A stretch of 64,000 bases of DNA from Isoptericola luteus. Lineage in GTDB: Bacteria > Actinomycetota > Actinomycetes > Actinomycetales > Cellulomonadaceae. A program made the position numbers and the translations under genes. This document shows positions 1-7,485 of the stretch, in pieces. Under the pieces are notes generated by a model, which saw only the letters and a program-made list of their open reading frames with translations, did no database searches and was not told the origin of the DNA. The stretch is from NCBI RefSeq assembly GCF_020297055.1, contig NZ_JAIXCQ010000009.1, forward strand, positions 1 to 64,000, read 5' to 3'. How positions within the stretch are numbered: position 1 is the first letter of the stretch; each line of letters begins with the position of its first letter.

Positions 1-5
1 CCCCC

Positions 6-48
6 CCACCGCCGAGATAGAGAGCTACCACCGCCGAGATAGAGAGCT
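6..48. repeat. Tandem direct repeat, two 21-bp copies
   Basis: The segment at 6-26 (CCACCGCCGAGATAGAGAGC plus T) is repeated exactly at 28-48, a period of 22 bp. It lies just upstream of the AGE-isomerase gene and touches the left edge of the window, so more copies may exist outside. No function is evident. Confidence 0.7.
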
Positions 49-89
49 CAGGGTGCCGCCCGGGTGCCCTCGCTGGATAGGCTGCCCGG

Positions 90-1352
90 GTGAGTACGAC
101 GACCCCCCCCGACGGCCCCACGCAGGCGTGGCGTCGAGCCCACTTCTCCTCGCTGGCGGACCTCGCGGCCGTCGCCGTGCGGGACGACGGTGCCGCGTGG
201 TGGCTGGACGACGCCGGCCACCCGGTTACCGACCGCGCCGTCGAGACCTGGATCACCTGCCGCATGGCGCACGTGCTCGGGATGGCGCACCTGCTGGGAT
301 GTCCCGGGGCCGGTGACCACGCCGACCGTGCACTGTCCGGCCTGCGGTCCGTGCTGGCGGACGCGGAGCACGGCGGCTGGCTGGCGTCGCGGGGGCCGGG
401 TGCCGAGGACGTCGACGGCACGAAGGAGGCGTACGCGCACGCGTTCGTCGTCCTCGCCGCCGCGACGGGAACGATGGCCGGCCGCGCGGGCGCGCCCGAG
501 CTCCTGGCGCAGGCGCTCCGGGTGCTCGACGAGAGGTTCTGGGAGGCCGAGCACGGCCTTCACCTGGACACCCGCTCCCGCGACTGGAGCGTCGTGGACC
601 CGTACCGGGGCGTCAACGCCAACATGCACGGGGTCGAGGCCCTGCTCGCGGCTCACGACGCGACCGGTGAGCAGGAGTGGCTGGCCCGTGCCGCGGGGAT
701 CGCGGACCGCGTGGTCACCTGGGCCGAGGCGAACTCGTGGCGGATCCCCGAGCACTTCGGCACCGACTGGCGTCCGGAGCTCGAGTACAACGCGGACCGG
801 CCGAACGACCCGTTCAAGCCGTACGGCGCCACGCCGGGCCACGGTCTGGAGTGGGCACGCCTCCTGGTGCAGGTCGACGTCGCGGCGCAGACGCCCGGTC
901 AGCGCACCGTGAGCGCACAGGCCTTGTTCGACCGCGCCGTCCAGGACGGGTGGGACCCCGACGGCGGGTTCGTCTACACCACGGACTGGTCCGGGGAGCC
1001 CGTGGAGGCGCGCCGGTTCCACTGGGTGGCGGCGGAGGCTGTCGCGGCCGCCGACGTCCTCGGTCAGGTCACCGGCCAGGCTCGGTACGGCGAGCTCGCG
1101 GGCGGCTGGTGGGAGTGGATCGACGCCCACCTGATCGACCACCTGCAGGGCTCCTGGTTCCACGAGCTCGACACCGAGAACAACCCGTCGGGACGCACCT
1201 GGGTGGGCAAGCCGGACGTCTACCACGCCGCCCAGGCGACGATCCTTCCGCTGCTGCCCCTCACGGGCTCGTTCGGGGCGTCCGCCCGAGCGGCCGGCCC
1301 TGTCCTGGCCCCGGCCGCCGGGGTGGCTCCGGTGGCGAACGGCGCCCCATGA
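90..1352 (+). CDS. AGE family sugar epimerase/isomerase
   Basis: A 420-residue cytosolic protein of the N-acylglucosamine 2-epimerase (AGE) superfamily, whose members interconvert aldoses and ketoses or 2-epimers (for example mannose/fructose or sulfoquinovose/sulfofructose). The alpha/alpha barrel signatures are visible: a TCRMAHV segment near residue 52, NMHGVEA near 180, an EYNADRPNDPFKPYG loop with GHGLEW near 250 and FHWVAAEA near 310, carrying the conserved histidines used for proton transfer. Length matches bacterial mannose-isomerase-like members (about 400 residues). GTG is taken as the start. The stop overlaps the start of the Rrf2 gene (ATGA), so the two are probably co-transcribed. 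The exact sugar substrate cannot be told from sequence. Confidence 0.88.
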   Translation: MSTTTPPDGPTQAWRRAHFSSLADLAAVAVRDDGAAWWLDDAGHPVTDRAVETWITCRMAHVLGMAHLLGCPGAGDHADRALSGLRSVLADAEHGGWLASRGPGAEDVDGTKEAYAHAFVVLAAATGTMAGRAGAPELLAQALRVLDERFWEAEHGLHLDTRSRDWSVVDPYRGVNANMHGVEALLAAHDATGEQEWLARAAGIADRVVTWAEANSWRIPEHFGTDWRPELEYNADRPNDPFKPYGATPGHGLEWARLLVQVDVAAQTPGQRTVSAQALFDRAVQDGWDPDGGFVYTTDWSGEPVEARRFHWVAAEAVAAADVLGQVTGQARYGELAGGWWEWIDAHLIDHLQGSWFHELDTENNPSGRTWVGKPDVYHAAQATILPLLPLTGSFGASARAAGPVLAPAAGVAPVANGAP

Positions 1353-1807
1353 GGATCTCCGCCAAGGCGGACTACGCCGTGCGGGCCTCGGCCGAGCTGG
1401 CGGCGTCGACCGACGCGGGGCCGGTGCCCGCGGAGGCCCTGGCGCGGGCGCAGCAGATCCCGCACCGCTTCCTCGAGGCGATCCTCAGCGACCTGCGCCG
1501 CGAGGGGATCGTCGCCAGCCGCCGCGGGGCCGGCGGCGGGTACGTGCTGGCCCGGCCAGCGGACAAGGTGACGGTCGCGGACGTCGTGCGGGCCGTGGAC
1601 GGCCCGCTGGTCTTCGTGCGTGACGTCCGGCCCTCGGACCTCGAGTACGAGGGGGCCGCGGCGTCGCTTCTGCACGTCTGGGTGGCGCTGAGGGTCAACG
1701 TGCGCGCGGTGCTCGAGCAGGTGACTCTTGCGGACCTCGCGGCGGGAAACGTGCCGGACGCCGTCCGACGGCTCACGGACGACCAGGGAGCCTGGACAAG
1801 TCCCTGA
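1349..1807 (+). CDS. Rrf2 family transcriptional regulator
   Basis: A 152-residue winged-helix regulator. The N-terminus (MRISAKADYAVRA), the HTH region with IPHRFLEAILSDLRR and the wing RRGAGGGYVLARPA are diagnostic for Rrf2 proteins, as is the following VTVADVVRAVDGPL. The three cysteines that hold an Fe-S cluster in IscR/NsrR are absent; there is no cysteine in the effector half. It is therefore more like cluster-less CymR-type members that sense sulfur metabolites through protein or ligand contact. The ATG overlaps the stop of the upstream isomerase gene. It sits directly before a TauE/SafE exporter gene with a perfect palindrome between them, so it probably represses that exporter. Confidence 0.88.
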   Translation: MRISAKADYAVRASAELAASTDAGPVPAEALARAQQIPHRFLEAILSDLRREGIVASRRGAGGGYVLARPADKVTVADVVRAVDGPLVFVRDVRPSDLEYEGAAASLLHVWVALRVNVRAVLEQVTLADLAAGNVPDAVRRLTDDQGAWTSP

Positions 1808-1865
1808 CGGGCCGCGCTTGACGGGCCGAATCTCGGCCAGTGGACAGTTTCCGTCCGACCCTTGA

Positions 1866-1886
1866 ATCCGACCGAACTGGTCGGAT
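1866..1886. promoter_or_regulatory. Perfect palindrome, likely Rrf2 operator
   Basis: ATCCGACC (1866-1873) and GGTCGGAT (1879-1886) form perfect 8-bp arms around a 5-bp GAACT centre. The 21-bp site lies between the Rrf2 gene and the exporter start, downstream of a possible -35 TTGACG (1818-1823). Size and architecture fit Rrf2-family operators; assignment to the adjacent regulator is inference. Confidence 0.6.
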
Positions 1887-1940
1887 AACTTGGGCAAAGT
1901 CGCGGCGGACCCGCTGTCGCGCCGACGGAGGGAACCGCCC

Positions 1941-2858
1941 GTGCGGACACTCGTGCTCCTCGCTCTCGTGGGTCTTGGCGCCCAACTCGTCGACGGCAGC
2001 CTCGGGATGGCCTACGGCGTCACGTCGACGACGCTGCTGCTGGCGATCGGTACGAACCCCGCGGCCGCCTCCGCCACGGTCCATCTCGCGGAGATCGGCA
2101 CGACGTTGGCCTCCGGCGCCTCCCACTGGCGCTTCGGCAACGTGGACTGGAAGGTCGTCCTGCGGATCGGTATCCCCGGAGCCGTCGGTGCCTTTGCGGG
2201 CGCCACGTTCCTGTCGTGGCTCTCGACCGAGATCGCCAAGCCGCTCATGGCGATCCTCCTCCTGGCCCTCGGTACCTACGTGCTGATCAGGTTCACGTTC
2301 CGCGGCCTGAGGACCGACCGGCTCGGGCAGCCGCTGCGCAAGCGCTTCCTCACCCCGCTCGGCCTCGTCGCCGGCTTCATGGACGCGACGGGCGGGGGTG
2401 GCTGGGGGCCGGTGGGAACGCCCGCCATCCTCGCGAGCGGCCGGATGGAGCCGCGCAAGGTCATCGGCTCGATCGACACCAGCGAGTTCTTCGTGGCCGT
2501 CGCGGCGAGCCTCGGCTTCCTGGTGGGGCTCGGCTCAGCGGGGATCGACGCGGGCTGGGTGATCGCCCTGCTCGTCGGTGGCCTGATCGCGGCCCCCATC
2601 GCGGCGTGGCTGGTGCGTCTGGTGCCGCCGCGCGTGCTCGGCTCCGCGGTCGGCGGCGTCATCGTGCTGACGAACTCGCGGACGCTGATGAACGCGGACC
2701 TGCTGGCGGTGAGCCCCACGCTCCGCGTGGTCGTCTACGCCGTGATCTCGCTCGGCTGGGCGGCGGCGGTGGTCCACTCGTTCCGCGAGCACCGCAAGCA
2801 GGTCGCCGAGGAGGCCGAGCCGGCACGTCGGGAGGCGGCCGGGTCGACCGCAGCCTGA
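1941..2858 (+). CDS. Sulfite exporter TauE/SafE family membrane protein
   Basis: A 305-residue polytopic inner-membrane protein of the TauE/SafE (DUF81) family, which exports sulfite, sulfoacetate or related organic anions. About eight hydrophobic helices are visible, with the two internally related halves beginning at GLGAQLVDGSLGMAYGV (near residue 10) and GLVAGFMDATGGGGWGP (near 145), the conserved family signatures. GTG at 1941 is chosen because GGAGGGA lies 8 bases upstream; a TTG at 1890 would add 17 charged residues and overlap the operator region. Its neighbour is a cysteine-free Rrf2 regulator, suggesting control by sulfur status (inference). Confidence 0.85.
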   Translation: MRTLVLLALVGLGAQLVDGSLGMAYGVTSTTLLLAIGTNPAAASATVHLAEIGTTLASGASHWRFGNVDWKVVLRIGIPGAVGAFAGATFLSWLSTEIAKPLMAILLLALGTYVLIRFTFRGLRTDRLGQPLRKRFLTPLGLVAGFMDATGGGGWGPVGTPAILASGRMEPRKVIGSIDTSEFFVAVAASLGFLVGLGSAGIDAGWVIALLVGGLIAAPIAAWLVRLVPPRVLGSAVGGVIVLTNSRTLMNADLLAVSPTLRVVVYAVISLGWAAAVVHSFREHRKQVAEEAEPARREAAGSTAA

Positions 2859-2893
2859 TCGGGCCTGCACCGGGGGCGTACCCCGAGCGGTGT

Positions 2894-2934
2894 GAGCACC
2901 GCCACCGGCCTGGTGAGTCCCGGTGGCGGTGTTC
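2894..2934. terminator. Strong hairpin, probable terminator
   Basis: CACCGCCACCGG (2897-2908) pairs perfectly with CCGGTGGCGGTG (2920-2931) around an 11-nt loop and is followed by a short T-containing tail. It lies between the TauE-type exporter and the PAS-ANTAR gene, both on the plus strand. Confidence 0.7.
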
Positions 2935-3004
2935 TCGCGTCCCGGTAGCGTGGTGAACGCCCGCAGCGCGGGCCCGGCCAGGAACCAGGTGCGGGAGGGA
3001 TGCC

Positions 3005-3820
3005 ATGTCAGCGTCGACGTCGTCCGCCCACGGCGGCCCGCTGCGCCGCGAGCTGGTGGTGCTCGCCGAGCTGCTCGGCGCCGGCACCCAGCTCCTCGTG
3101 GGCCGCTACCGGGTCGACGCCGCGAACGGCGCCTGGTGGTGGTCCGACGAGGTGTTCATGATCTTCGGCCGGGAGGCCGGCAAGGTGGAGCCCGGGCCGG
3201 AGGTGCTGCGGGCGCACCTGCATCCCGACGACCGTGACCGGTTGTCGCGCACGGCGTCGGTCGCGCTCGCGTCCGGCAAACCGTTCGCCGGTGCGCACCG
3301 CATCGTCGACGACCACGGGCGGACCCGCACGGTCGTCATCACCGGGCAGGGGCGCCACGACGAGGACGGTCGCGTCACCCAGGTGGTCGGGTACGTGATC
3401 GACGCGAGCCCGGTGCCCAAGGACGCGCTCGACCGGGAGGCGCAGCGGGCCGTCTCGAGGGCCTTCGTCGCCGCCGCGGCCGCGGAGCGCGCCAAGGGAG
3501 CGATCATGGCGGTCTGCGGGGTGGACGAGTCCGTCGCGACAGAGGTGCTCGCCGACGCGGGAGCGCAGGCGGGCATCTCGGCGCAGACGGCGGGCGTGCA
3601 GATGATGGCCGCTCTCGCGCAGGGCGCCGTCGAGGAGGGCGAGCGGACGCGCGAGCACGAGGAGGACCTGGACGTCCCCCGGTCGATCGTCGGCGCCGCG
3701 CTGCCCGGCGAGGACGCTGCCGCCCGGCTCAGCCGGGCCCTGGCGACGGTCCACCCCGTCGACCGGCCGCACGGTCACGACGCCCAGCTCGCCCGGCGCC
3801 GTCCCCGGGCCGGTCGCTGA
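3005..3820 (+). CDS. PAS and ANTAR domain-containing protein
   Basis: A 271-residue soluble regulator. Residues about 35-135 form a PAS fold of the PAS_3 type (WWWSDEVFMIFG, HPDDRDRL, a C-terminal VVGYVIDAS strand). Residues about 150-205 form an ANTAR-like three-helix module with the AERAKGAIMAV motif, which in this family binds tandem RNA hairpins to prevent transcription termination. The last 65 residues are charged and low in structure. Actinobacterial PAS-ANTAR proteins couple a small-molecule or light/redox signal to antitermination; the signal and RNA target here are unknown. It stands alone, preceded by a terminator hairpin, with GGGAGGG upstream of the start. Confidence 0.83.
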   Translation: MSASTSSAHGGPLRRELVVLAELLGAGTQLLVGRYRVDAANGAWWWSDEVFMIFGREAGKVEPGPEVLRAHLHPDDRDRLSRTASVALASGKPFAGAHRIVDDHGRTRTVVITGQGRHDEDGRVTQVVGYVIDASPVPKDALDREAQRAVSRAFVAAAAAERAKGAIMAVCGVDESVATEVLADAGAQAGISAQTAGVQMMAALAQGAVEEGERTREHEEDLDVPRSIVGAALPGEDAAARLSRALATVHPVDRPHGHDAQLARRRPRAGR

Positions 3821-3865
3821 CCCGGCGCGCGTGCGGGCGCTCGTCGGATGCCGGTCGGGTGCTGA

Positions 3866-4126
3866 TCAGGCCCGGAAGCGCGCCCCGGCGCGGACGGCGC
3901 CCTGGCGTGCGAGCCGCTTGGCGAGCACCGCGACGCCACCGGAGACGGCCGCGAACGTCACGGCCTGGATGATCGACAGCTCGTCGTCGTCGACGTTGGT
4001 GGGAGCGAGGCTCCCCGTGGTCTTCTCCCAGACCACGCCCACGAGCTTCTGCGCGGCCCACCCGGCCGCCACCGTCAGCAGGACCGTACCGACCTTGACC
4101 GCCAGCGGCTGCTCGTCGTCTGCCAC
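3866..4126 (-). CDS. DUF4235 domain-containing small membrane protein
   Basis: An 86-residue protein starting at a GTG with AAGGAG 6-7 bases upstream. Two hydrophobic segments (around VGTVLLTVAAGWAAQKLVG and AVTFAAVSGGVAVLAKRLA) flank a polar loop containing VWEKTTGSLAP, the usual DUF4235 pattern of actinobacteria. The function is unknown; it is predicted to sit in the membrane. It is convergent with the PAS-ANTAR gene and divergent from the thiamine operon. Confidence 0.75.
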   Translation of the reverse strand: MADDEQPLAVKVGTVLLTVAAGWAAQKLVGVVWEKTTGSLAPTNVDDDELSIIQAVTFAAVSGGVAVLAKRLARQGAVRAGARFRA

Positions 4127-4277
4127 GAGGACTCCTTCTTCCTGCTCGAGTGACGACTCTGCCCGAGTGACACTTCGGTCGATAGCTTGCCGTCCGCGCA
4201 CGTCAGGACCGTGGGGCCCGGAGCGTGAGGGACGCCACCACCGTAGCGTGCCGCGCCTGTGTAGGCTCATGGTGAAA

Positions 4278-4363
4278 CGACAGGGGAGCGCCCTCGGGCG
4301 CTGAGAGTGCGGACCACCGCAGACCCTCGAACCTGACCCGGCTAGCACCGGTGGAGGAAGTCG
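4278..4363 (+). ncRNA. TPP riboswitch (THI element)
   Basis: The leader of thiB contains all conserved TPP aptamer blocks in order: a CGAC/GTCG closing helix (4278-4281 with 4360-4363), CAGGGGAGC, GCTGAGAGTGC, then ACCCTCGAACCTGACCCGG and CTAGCACCGGTGGAGGAAG. The CTGAGA loop and GAACCTGA block are the pyrimidine- and pyrophosphate-binding parts. It should reduce thiBPQ expression when thiamine pyrophosphate is abundant. About 95 nt separate it from the thiB start, where the expression platform must lie. The stretch 4127-4277 before it holds no recognisable gene. Confidence 0.95.
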
Positions 4364-4459
4364 GGCATCTCGACCCTGCGCTGCACGTCCGCACGCCCTC
4401 GGGGCCGCGGGCCGACGCGCCGGAGATCCCCTTCTCGACGTCTGAGGAGGAACCAGAGC

Positions 4460-5557
4460 ATGAGGAACAACAAGAGCCTGGGCACGGCGCGCCGGGACGT
4501 CCGGCGGAACACCAGGCCCGCGGCCGCGGTCGTCGCCGTCGGCCTGCTGCCGCTGCTGGCGGCGTGCGGGTCCGGTGAGCCGGGCGACGCCGCGGAGGAG
4601 GACGTGGTCACGCTCGTCACCCACGACTCGTTCGCGGTGTCGGACGAGGTGCTGGCAGCCTTCGAGAAGACCAGCGGGCTCACCGTGGAGCAGGTCGCCC
4701 CGGGCGACGCGGGCACGCTCGTCAACCAGCTCGTGCTCACCAAGGACTCGCCCCTCGGCGACGTCGTGTACGGCGTGGACAACTCGTTCGCCTCACGGGC
4801 GGTGGACGCGGGGGTGTTCGAGCCGTACCAGCCCGAGGGCCTGGCCCCTGAGGTCGCGGCCTACGCCCCCGACGACCTGGCCGGCACCCTCACACCCATC
4901 GACGTCGGCGACGTGTGCCTCAACCTCGACGACGGCTGGTTCGAGGAGCACGACGTGCCGCCGCCGACCACGCTCGACGACCTCACCGACCCCGCGTACG
5001 CCGACCTGACCGTCGTGACGAACCCGGCGACGTCGTCCCCCGGCCTCGCGTTCCTGCTGGCGACGGTGGGGGCATACGGCGAGGACGGCTTCGAGGCGTA
5101 CTGGGCGGACCTGCGGGACAACGGCCTCAAGGTCGCGGAGAGCTGGGAGGACGCGTACTACGTCGACTTCTCCGGTGCGGGCGAGGGCGGGCAGCGCCCG
5201 ATCGCGCTGTCGTACGCGACGTCGCCGGCGTTCACGGTGAGCGAGGACGGCGCGACGTCGAGCACCAGCGCGATGCTCGGCACCTGCTTCCGGCAGGTGG
5301 AGTACGCGGGCGTGCTCGCGGGGACGGACCACCCGGACGGCGCCCGCCAGCTCGTGGACTTCCTGGCGTCCGAGCCGTTCCAGGCCGACGTGCCCGGGCA
5401 GATGTACATGTACCCGGCCGACCCGGACGTCGAGCTCCCCGCCGACTGGCAGCAGTTCGCCCCGCTCGCGGACGAGCCCTACGAGGTGCCGCCGGCGCAG
5501 GTCGCCGAGCACCGTGACGACTGGATCGAGCGGTGGACGGCCACCGTCGTCGGCTGA
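4460..5557 (+). CDS. thiB: Thiamine ABC transporter substrate-binding lipoprotein
   Basis: A 365-residue periplasmic-type binding protein anchored as a lipoprotein: a basic N-terminus, a hydrophobic stretch and lipobox LLAAC with Cys36. The mature part begins VVTLVTHDSFAVSDEVLAAFEKTSG, typical of the TbpA/ThiB subfamily of iron/thiamine binding proteins, with GVDNSF, NPATSSPGLAFLLATV and AYYVDFSGAGEGG segments that line the thiamine site in E. coli TbpA. GAGGAACC upstream of the ATG gives a ribosome site. It follows a TPP riboswitch and precedes thiP and thiQ, which makes thiamine (or its phosphates) the likely cargo. Its stop codon lies inside the first copy of a 90-bp tandem repeat. Confidence 0.93.
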   Translation: MRNNKSLGTARRDVRRNTRPAAAVVAVGLLPLLAACGSGEPGDAAEEDVVTLVTHDSFAVSDEVLAAFEKTSGLTVEQVAPGDAGTLVNQLVLTKDSPLGDVVYGVDNSFASRAVDAGVFEPYQPEGLAPEVAAYAPDDLAGTLTPIDVGDVCLNLDDGWFEEHDVPPPTTLDDLTDPAYADLTVVTNPATSSPGLAFLLATVGAYGEDGFEAYWADLRDNGLKVAESWEDAYYVDFSGAGEGGQRPIALSYATSPAFTVSEDGATSSTSAMLGTCFRQVEYAGVLAGTDHPDGARQLVDFLASEPFQADVPGQMYMYPADPDVELPADWQQFAPLADEPYEVPPAQVAEHRDDWIERWTATVVG

Positions 5558-7485
5558 GGCGGAGGCGCAGCGGAGGGTGGGGGCCGAGGGACGAGGCACC
5601 CGCCCGCAGCGGAGCCGCAGACTCGGCCGACAACAAGTTCCGGCTGAGGCGGAGGCGCAGCGGAGGGTGGGGGTCGAGGGACGAGGCACCCGCCCGCAGC
5701 GGAGCCGCAGACTCGGCCGACAACAAGTTCCGGCTGAGGCGCGGAGCCGCGGGTCCGGCCGCCACGAAGCCGCGGCTGAGCGTCCGCCCGCGCTGGGCGA
5801 CGTGGCTGGGCTGGGGCCTGGCCGCGGGGCTGCCGCTCGTGTTCCTCGGGCTGTTCTTCGCCTGGCCGGTCACCGCGATCGTGGCGCAGGGCGTGCTGCC
5901 CGACGACGGCGCCGGTGGCCGGACGCTCGACCTGTCGGGCTTCGCCGAGGTGCTCGGCGACCCGCGCACCTGGCGGATCGTCGGTCAGACGCTCGGGCAG
6001 GCGACGGCGGGCACGCTGCTCGCCGTCGTGCTCGGGCTCCCGGGCGCGTACGTGCTCTACCGCTGCCGGTTCCGCGGCCGGACGCTGGTGCGCGGGCTCG
6101 TCACCGTGCCGTTCGTGCTCCCGAGCGTCGTGGTGGGTGTCGCGTTCCGCACCTTGTTCGCGCCGGGCGGGCCGCTCGGCTGGGCGGGCCTGGAGGAGAG
6201 CTTCGCCGGGATCGTGCTGGCGCTCGTGTTCTTCAACTACGCCGTGGTGGTGCGCACGGTCGGCGGGCTCTGGGAGCGCCTCGACCCGCGTGCGGAGCAG
6301 GCGGCGCGCGCCCTGGGCGCGACGCCGTGGCGGGCGTTCCGCACCGTGACCCTGCCCGCGCTGGGCCCCGCGATCGCGTCGGCCGCGGCCGTCGTGTTCC
6401 TCTTCTGCTCGACGGCGTTCGGCGTCGTCCTCGTGCTCGGCGGGATCCGCTACGGGACCATCGAGACGGAGATCTGGGTCCGCACCACGCAGTTCCTCGA
6501 CCTGCGCGCCGCGGCGGTGCTGTCGGTGCTCCAGCTCGTCGTCGTGGTGGCGGCGCTGCTGCTCGGCGCGCGGGCGCGGACCCGCCGGGAACGGGCGCTG
6601 CACCTGACGAGCGAGCGTGCGGCGGCCCACCGGCTGCGGCTGCGTTCCCGCCCGGACGGGAGCGACCTGGCGCCGGCCGTCGTCACGGCTTTCGTGGTCC
6701 TCGGGCTGCTGGCGCTGCCGATGGCCGGCCTGGTCGCGCGGTCCTTCCGCGCGCCGGACGGCTCGTGGGGGCTGGACAACTACGTGGCGCTCGGCACCAC
6801 GGGCGGCCGGAACGCCCTGTCCGTCACGGTGTGGGAGGCGACCGGCAACTCGCTGCGGACGGCCGCCCTCGCGGCGCTGATCGCCGTCGTCGTGGGAGCC
6901 CTGGTCGCCCTCGTCGTGTCGCGCCGGCCGCGCTCGACCGGCGCACGTCGTGCCGTCGGGACGCTGGACGCGCTGTTCATGCTGCCGCTCGGCGTCTCGG
7001 CCGTGACCGTGGGCTTCGGGTTCCTCATCACGCTGGACCGGCCGCTCGGGCTCGACCTCGACCTGCGCACCGCCGGGGTGCTGGTGCCGATCGCGCAGGC
7101 GGTGGTCGCGATCCCGCTCGTGGTCCGGACGGTGCTTCCCGTGCTCCGGGCGATCGACCCGCGGCTGCGGGAGGTGGCCGCCACCCTGGGGTCGGCGCCG
7201 GGCAGGGTGCTGCGGACCGTCGACGCGCCGATGGGCGCCCGGTCCCTCGGGCTGGCGGTGGGCTTCGCGTTCGCCGTCTCGCTCGGGGAGTTCGGCGCGA
7301 CGTCGTTCCTCGCGCGGCCCGACACCGCGACGCTGCCGGTGGTCATCTACCGGCTCATCGGTCGCCCCGGCGCCGAGAACTACGGCATGGCGCTCGCGGC
7401 GTCGGTCGTGCTCGCGGTGCTCACCGCGACCGTCATGATGGTGGCCGAACGCCTGCGCGGCGACCGGCCCGGAGGGGAGTTCTGA
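5533..7485 (+). CDS. thiP: Thiamine ABC transporter permease with repeat-encoded N-terminus
   Basis: A 650-residue membrane permease with two fused six-helix halves, as in ThiP. EAA-type loops that contact the ATPase are visible in both halves (AARALGATPWRAFRTVTLP near residue 257 and AATLGSAPGRVLRTVDAP near 550), followed by conserved GEFGATSFLARP. The only upstream start codon in frame is a GTG at 5533, overlapping thiB by 25 bp; from it the first 70 residues come from two copies of a 30-residue unit beginning RLRRRRSGGWG, encoded by the 90-bp tandem repeat, before the first membrane helix (about residue 88). I see no ATG, GTG or TTG between the repeats and that helix, so an N-terminal cytoplasmic extension is likely, unless a rare start is used. 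The gene ends in TGATG overlap with thiQ. Confidence 0.88.
   Translation: MDGHRRRLRRRRSGGWGPRDEAPARSGAADSADNKFRLRRRRSGGWGSRDEAPARSGAADSADNKFRLRRGAAGPAATKPRLSVRPRWATWLGWGLAAGLPLVFLGLFFAWPVTAIVAQGVLPDDGAGGRTLDLSGFAEVLGDPRTWRIVGQTLGQATAGTLLAVVLGLPGAYVLYRCRFRGRTLVRGLVTVPFVLPSVVVGVAFRTLFAPGGPLGWAGLEESFAGIVLALVFFNYAVVVRTVGGLWERLDPRAEQAARALGATPWRAFRTVTLPALGPAIASAAAVVFLFCSTAFGVVLVLGGIRYGTIETEIWVRTTQFLDLRAAAVLSVLQLVVVVAALLLGARARTRRERALHLTSERAAAHRLRLRSRPDGSDLAPAVVTAFVVLGLLALPMAGLVARSFRAPDGSWGLDNYVALGTTGGRNALSVTVWEATGNSLRTAALAALIAVVVGALVALVVSRRPRSTGARRAVGTLDALFMLPLGVSAVTVGFGFLITLDRPLGLDLDLRTAGVLVPIAQAVVAIPLVVRTVLPVLRAIDPRLREVAATLGSAPGRVLRTVDAPMGARSLGLAVGFAFAVSLGEFGATSFLARPDTATLPVVIYRLIGRPGAENYGMALAASVVLAVLTATVMMVAERLRGDRPGGEF
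5551..5742 (+). repeat. 90-bp tandem repeat (two full copies plus a stub)
   Basis: Copy one (5551-5640) and copy two (5641-5730) differ at a single base (C/T at their 34th position); a third start CGGCTGAGGCG follows at 5731. Each begins with the GGCTGA that supplies the thiB stop codon. The unit is a multiple of three and open in all forward frames, so it is read through by thiP. It is GC-rich and has no relatedness to thiB or thiP coding sequence. Confidence 0.95.

Noticed and set aside
1890-1940. TTG start for the TauE-type exporter
   Set aside because: It adds 17 charged residues ahead of the first helix and overlaps the operator zone; the GTG at 1941 has a strong ribosome site.
5551-5730. 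Possible CRISPR array from the repeats at thiB/thiP
   Set aside because: Units are directly adjacent without spacers and are 90 bp long; no cas genes nearby.
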